A DNA stretch of 64,000 bases. Origin: Dillenia suffruticosa (Eukaryota > Streptophyta > Magnoliopsida > Dilleniales > Dilleniaceae). The position numbers were made by a program, and so were the translations under genes. The stretch spans positions 935,001-999,000 of the forward strand of contig JAVTVX010000016.1 of assembly GCA_033439265.1 (NCBI GenBank), written 5' to 3'. Below the pieces are notes generated by a model. That model ran no database searches. It was given only the letters and a program-made list of their open reading frames with translations, and was not told the origin of the DNA. Of the stretch, positions 61,218-64,000 are shown one piece after another (within the stretch, counting starts at the first letter, position 1; every line of letters begins with the position of its first letter).

Positions 61218-61970
61218 TTTGCCCTTGGAAAATATGCTAGCAAATCTGTCTTTATCTCTTTTGACAGGAAAGGAAATGAATTATCACGCTTTCTTGCCAC
61301 GCTATGTTTAGTTGGTACTCCTCTCGATTCACAAGGTATTTTGGGCCTGAATGTTTAAATGGAACAGTTGTTCAAGCTTATATCTTTGCCCCAAATGAGG
61401 AAACTAGAGTCTAGACTGGTCCCCATATGATAAATAGACTGTGTGATTTCCTCTGGGGAGTGCCTTTTTACTTTCCGAAAACTTAAATATTGTTCATCAA
61501 TTTCAACATTTTAGATTTTCAGATACTATTTTAATAATTCGATGATTTTAAAATTTAAGTATATGAGCAATGTATTGAAGTGCTTACCTGTGGTTTCAAA
61601 ATGTCTGATAGTACTTCCTCTGCTTTTTCTTCTACTCAAAATGGTTCCTATTAATCTCCATCTTTTATGAAGTGTAGAGGTTCTGCCTTGAGCTGGAACC
61701 ATATATGCAGCTGATTAGATTATTACGACTGTCCTCCTCCAAAAGGTAAGTATATGTTAAATATAAACTACAAAATGATCAACATCTTACGAGTCCTCCT
61801 TTACAGCTTATGATCATATTCTGACAATGAAAAACTTGAAGGAGCCTTTAGATAGTAGGCATCGCAAGTCCAAGACAGAAGGCTAAACAAAATAAAAATA
61901 AAATTAATATATCATTTCAAATGAACCGCACAAGCACTAATTTTCTTGAACTAAAACCAGATAATAAAAG

Positions 61971-62006
<36 letters not shown>

Positions 62007-62163
62007 TTAAGGGTCAAACCTCATATTCAGATGGAATTGTGTTAGCAGCATTCTTTGAACTGTTTTAGTGTCTTGACACAAAAGAAACCCAATAGCCTTT
62101 TTCAATCTGTTTTTGAGCTTTTGACCACAATCTCTAAAGAGAGGGAGTGTACTAAGACTAAAA
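61218..62163. other. Spacer, copy 3
   Basis: Repeats 6066-6891 with an extra ~100-bp stretch near 61690-61800 and a pure A tract at about 61975-62004. No gene is seen. Confidence 0.55.
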
Positions 62164-63909
62164 TCAGTTAGTATAAAAGTTGGGTTTGTTCAATAAATTA
62201 ATAAAAAAAAATGGGTTTTGGATGCAGGGACTAACCAAATTGAAATTGTTTGATAGGGTTTGGAGATTGACAGAAGCCCTGCAAGCGTGGTCTCCCTTGT
62301 CCTCTATTACGTTCTCCAAATCATCACAGCCGAATGTGCCAAGATGCTTTAGACAAGTAAGACTTTGTAACCATTCTGACAGTGACAACATCTCCTCTAT
62401 CATTCAGTTGTAAGGAATTTTAAATTGGGAAGGAAGGGAAAGTTGAAGTTGAGGACAATGACGAAAAAAGAAATGAAGCACTTGCCTGCCGCAGTAGATT
62501 CCAGCTGACCCTCCATGTCCATTCGGAGCACATCAACAAATAGATATGGTGGCATCCATGAGAGCCGTGTACAAAATGGATAATGTTAGGAGTCTGCATC
62601 TGCTCCATTCCACCCCCATCCCTTCAAATGCTGCATCCAACTAAGCTTGAGTTCTTCAAAGTTGTGGGAAATGTGCTGCTTCCTAGTTCTTAGGTGCCTT
62701 CAAATTTCCTACCTCTTTTGGCAATTCTCTAAGATTAGAACATGTGTGACGCAGAATCCCAAACCAGACAATCTCAACAAATGCTGAATACCAGAAAATT
62801 TACTAAACATATGGTAATTCAACAAGGTAACCAGAACAACAGAAAAAAGATGACAAGAAATAGGACTTGGAGAAGAAACCCAAAAAGAAAATGGCACAAC
62901 TGCTTTATTCTTAGCACCTCTGCTTCTTCTGGTCAACTTGCTTAGGTAAAGACCAGGACTCTTCTTCAGATAAACCCTTTAATTAGCATAAGTTACTTCT
63001 TGTCATAGCCTCTGCAACCTTTACAGATCATACAGTCACTATGTCTTGCTTCTGCTTGCACAACCCAGTAACAGATGCTCCAGCTCATGCCTTGGGCTGT
63101 CTTCACTTCAGACATCATCCATAATAAGCAGATATACCTTTCCACCTACATTTTCCGGAAGGGGCTTTTGCAGTTCTTCCACGTGAAGGTTTGCAGGTTT
63201 CATATGAGTGGACTCCAGTGCATTTTCAATAATGAGCTTTGCATCAAAGACATCGGAGATGCACAGCCATATCTTGAGCATAAAATGCTTTTGGACCCTT
63301 TCGTCATTGTAAACAAGTTGAGCAAGTATGGTCTTTCTGAGTCCCCGAGTTCCAATAACTGGAGCTACTGAGACGTTGAAAAAAGTAGAATGCAATAAGA
63401 GTTGTACAATAGCTACTTTGTCTTTGTCTCTTCCGATGACACTCTCGGAATGCACAAAAGAATGAGTTTGCCTCCACCCCAAATTTATCAACTGTCTCTC
63501 ATCAGATTGCTCTTTCAAGTGAGACTTGTCCTTCTTAGCTGCAACTATATCCAATCTCTGCATTATATCCTCAAATCTATGAGCTGTTTTATTGCAATAA
63601 GCCATCTACTTGGGACAAGAGAAGAAAGCACTGAGTTTCTGCAACCAGGCTTCGGAGAACAAGTCATCCATTTATTCATTGGCATCGTACAGAAGTTCTT
63701 TAAGCATTTGAAGCCAGTCCTTGAGCTGAAGCTTCCCCTGCTGCATCAAGGAGCAAAGCTTTGACAGTGGAAAGCATGCTGGAGAGCCTTTGAAGATCAT
63801 TCTTGAAATACTGCATTATATCAATCTCACTGTTGGGATCTTGGAGGGCAATGGAACCGAATTTCCTCAATATGCCAGTTGCAATGCTTAACAGAATTGA
63901 TTCAGCCAT
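62164..63909 (-). pseudogene. RGA-like CNL pseudogene D3
   Basis: The best-kept member. A methionine at 63909 opens MAESILLSIATGILRKFG; the coiled coil then runs to about 63660; NB-ARC is open from 63605 to 63108 (with VYNDERVQKHF and IWLCISDVFDA). The P-loop has Arg for Gly before Lys-Thr (63336-63338). The kinase-2 Trp is TGA (63108-63110). RNBS-B and RNBS-C follow, then LRRs (about 62640-62164). The GLPL to MHD part is deleted. A further reading upstream (NQEYQLRITCGEKAL) runs to the window edge and may be an old 5' exon or leader. Confidence 0.83.
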
Positions 63910-64000
63910 TTCGCCCTGAGAAAGAATGCTAACAAGTCTTGGAACTGAGTTACCAATGCTTTCTCACCACATGTAATCCTTAGTTGGTACTCCTGATTCA

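Overview
This is nuclear DNA from a flowering plant, almost certainly a eudicot. The evidence is AT-rich intergenic sequence, plant CC-NBS-LRR (CNL) immune-receptor genes, plant-type histone H3.1 genes, a plant Ty1/copia element with an initiator-Met-tRNA primer site, and a tRNA-derived SINE. The species cannot be read from the sequence. The window is a CNL resistance-gene cluster built from repeated segmental duplications, each carrying CNL sequence on the minus strand and, in some units, a histone H3.1 gene on the plus strand.

Layout. Unit A (about 1.3-15.1 kb): conserved upstream block, H3.1 gene (2780-3190), two decayed CNLs of an RGA-like family, and full-length CNL L1 (10946-14698). Unit B (about 16.4-24.5 kb): two RGA-like remnants and CNL L2 (19593-23345), which is open over 1250 codons except for one nonsense codon. 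A spacer (24.5-36.2 kb) holds an unidentified duplicated block, an AT/GAGA-rich degenerate array, a structurally complete but dead Ty1/copia element (29651-34978, TSD TATCT), and older retroelement pieces that it interrupts. Unit C (about 36.2-47.7 kb): second H3.1 gene (36483-36893), an RGA-like pseudogene, and CNL L3 (41456-45286), followed by a 47-bp H3 scrap. The 47.9-56 kb region is mostly repeats: a 2.6-kb probable solo LTR with an extremely GC-rich array, a partial second copy of that LTR, and 62-bp and ~385-bp tandem arrays. Unit D (about 56-64 kb): an H3-flank copy without H3, a SINE, an exon-like scrap, and four more RGA-like remnants, the last open at the window edge.

Function. L1 and L3 look like intact cytoplasmic CNL (RPP13-like/R1-like) immune receptors, with Rx-type coiled coil, NB-ARC and LRR domains. 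L2 would stop at residue 930. The RGA-like family is dead at every locus seen here, and three copies share the same two lesions, so it died before the duplications spread it. The H3 genes encode identical replication-dependent H3.1 proteins and probably travelled with the cluster.

The most useful new observations are: a small conserved acidic C-terminal exon reachable by in-frame splicing from all three CNLs (introns of 257, 257 and 254 nt); a possible membrane-anchor N-terminus unique to L3; a P-loop-like decoy motif ahead of the true P-loop; and the shared ancestral lesions in the RGA-like pseudogenes.
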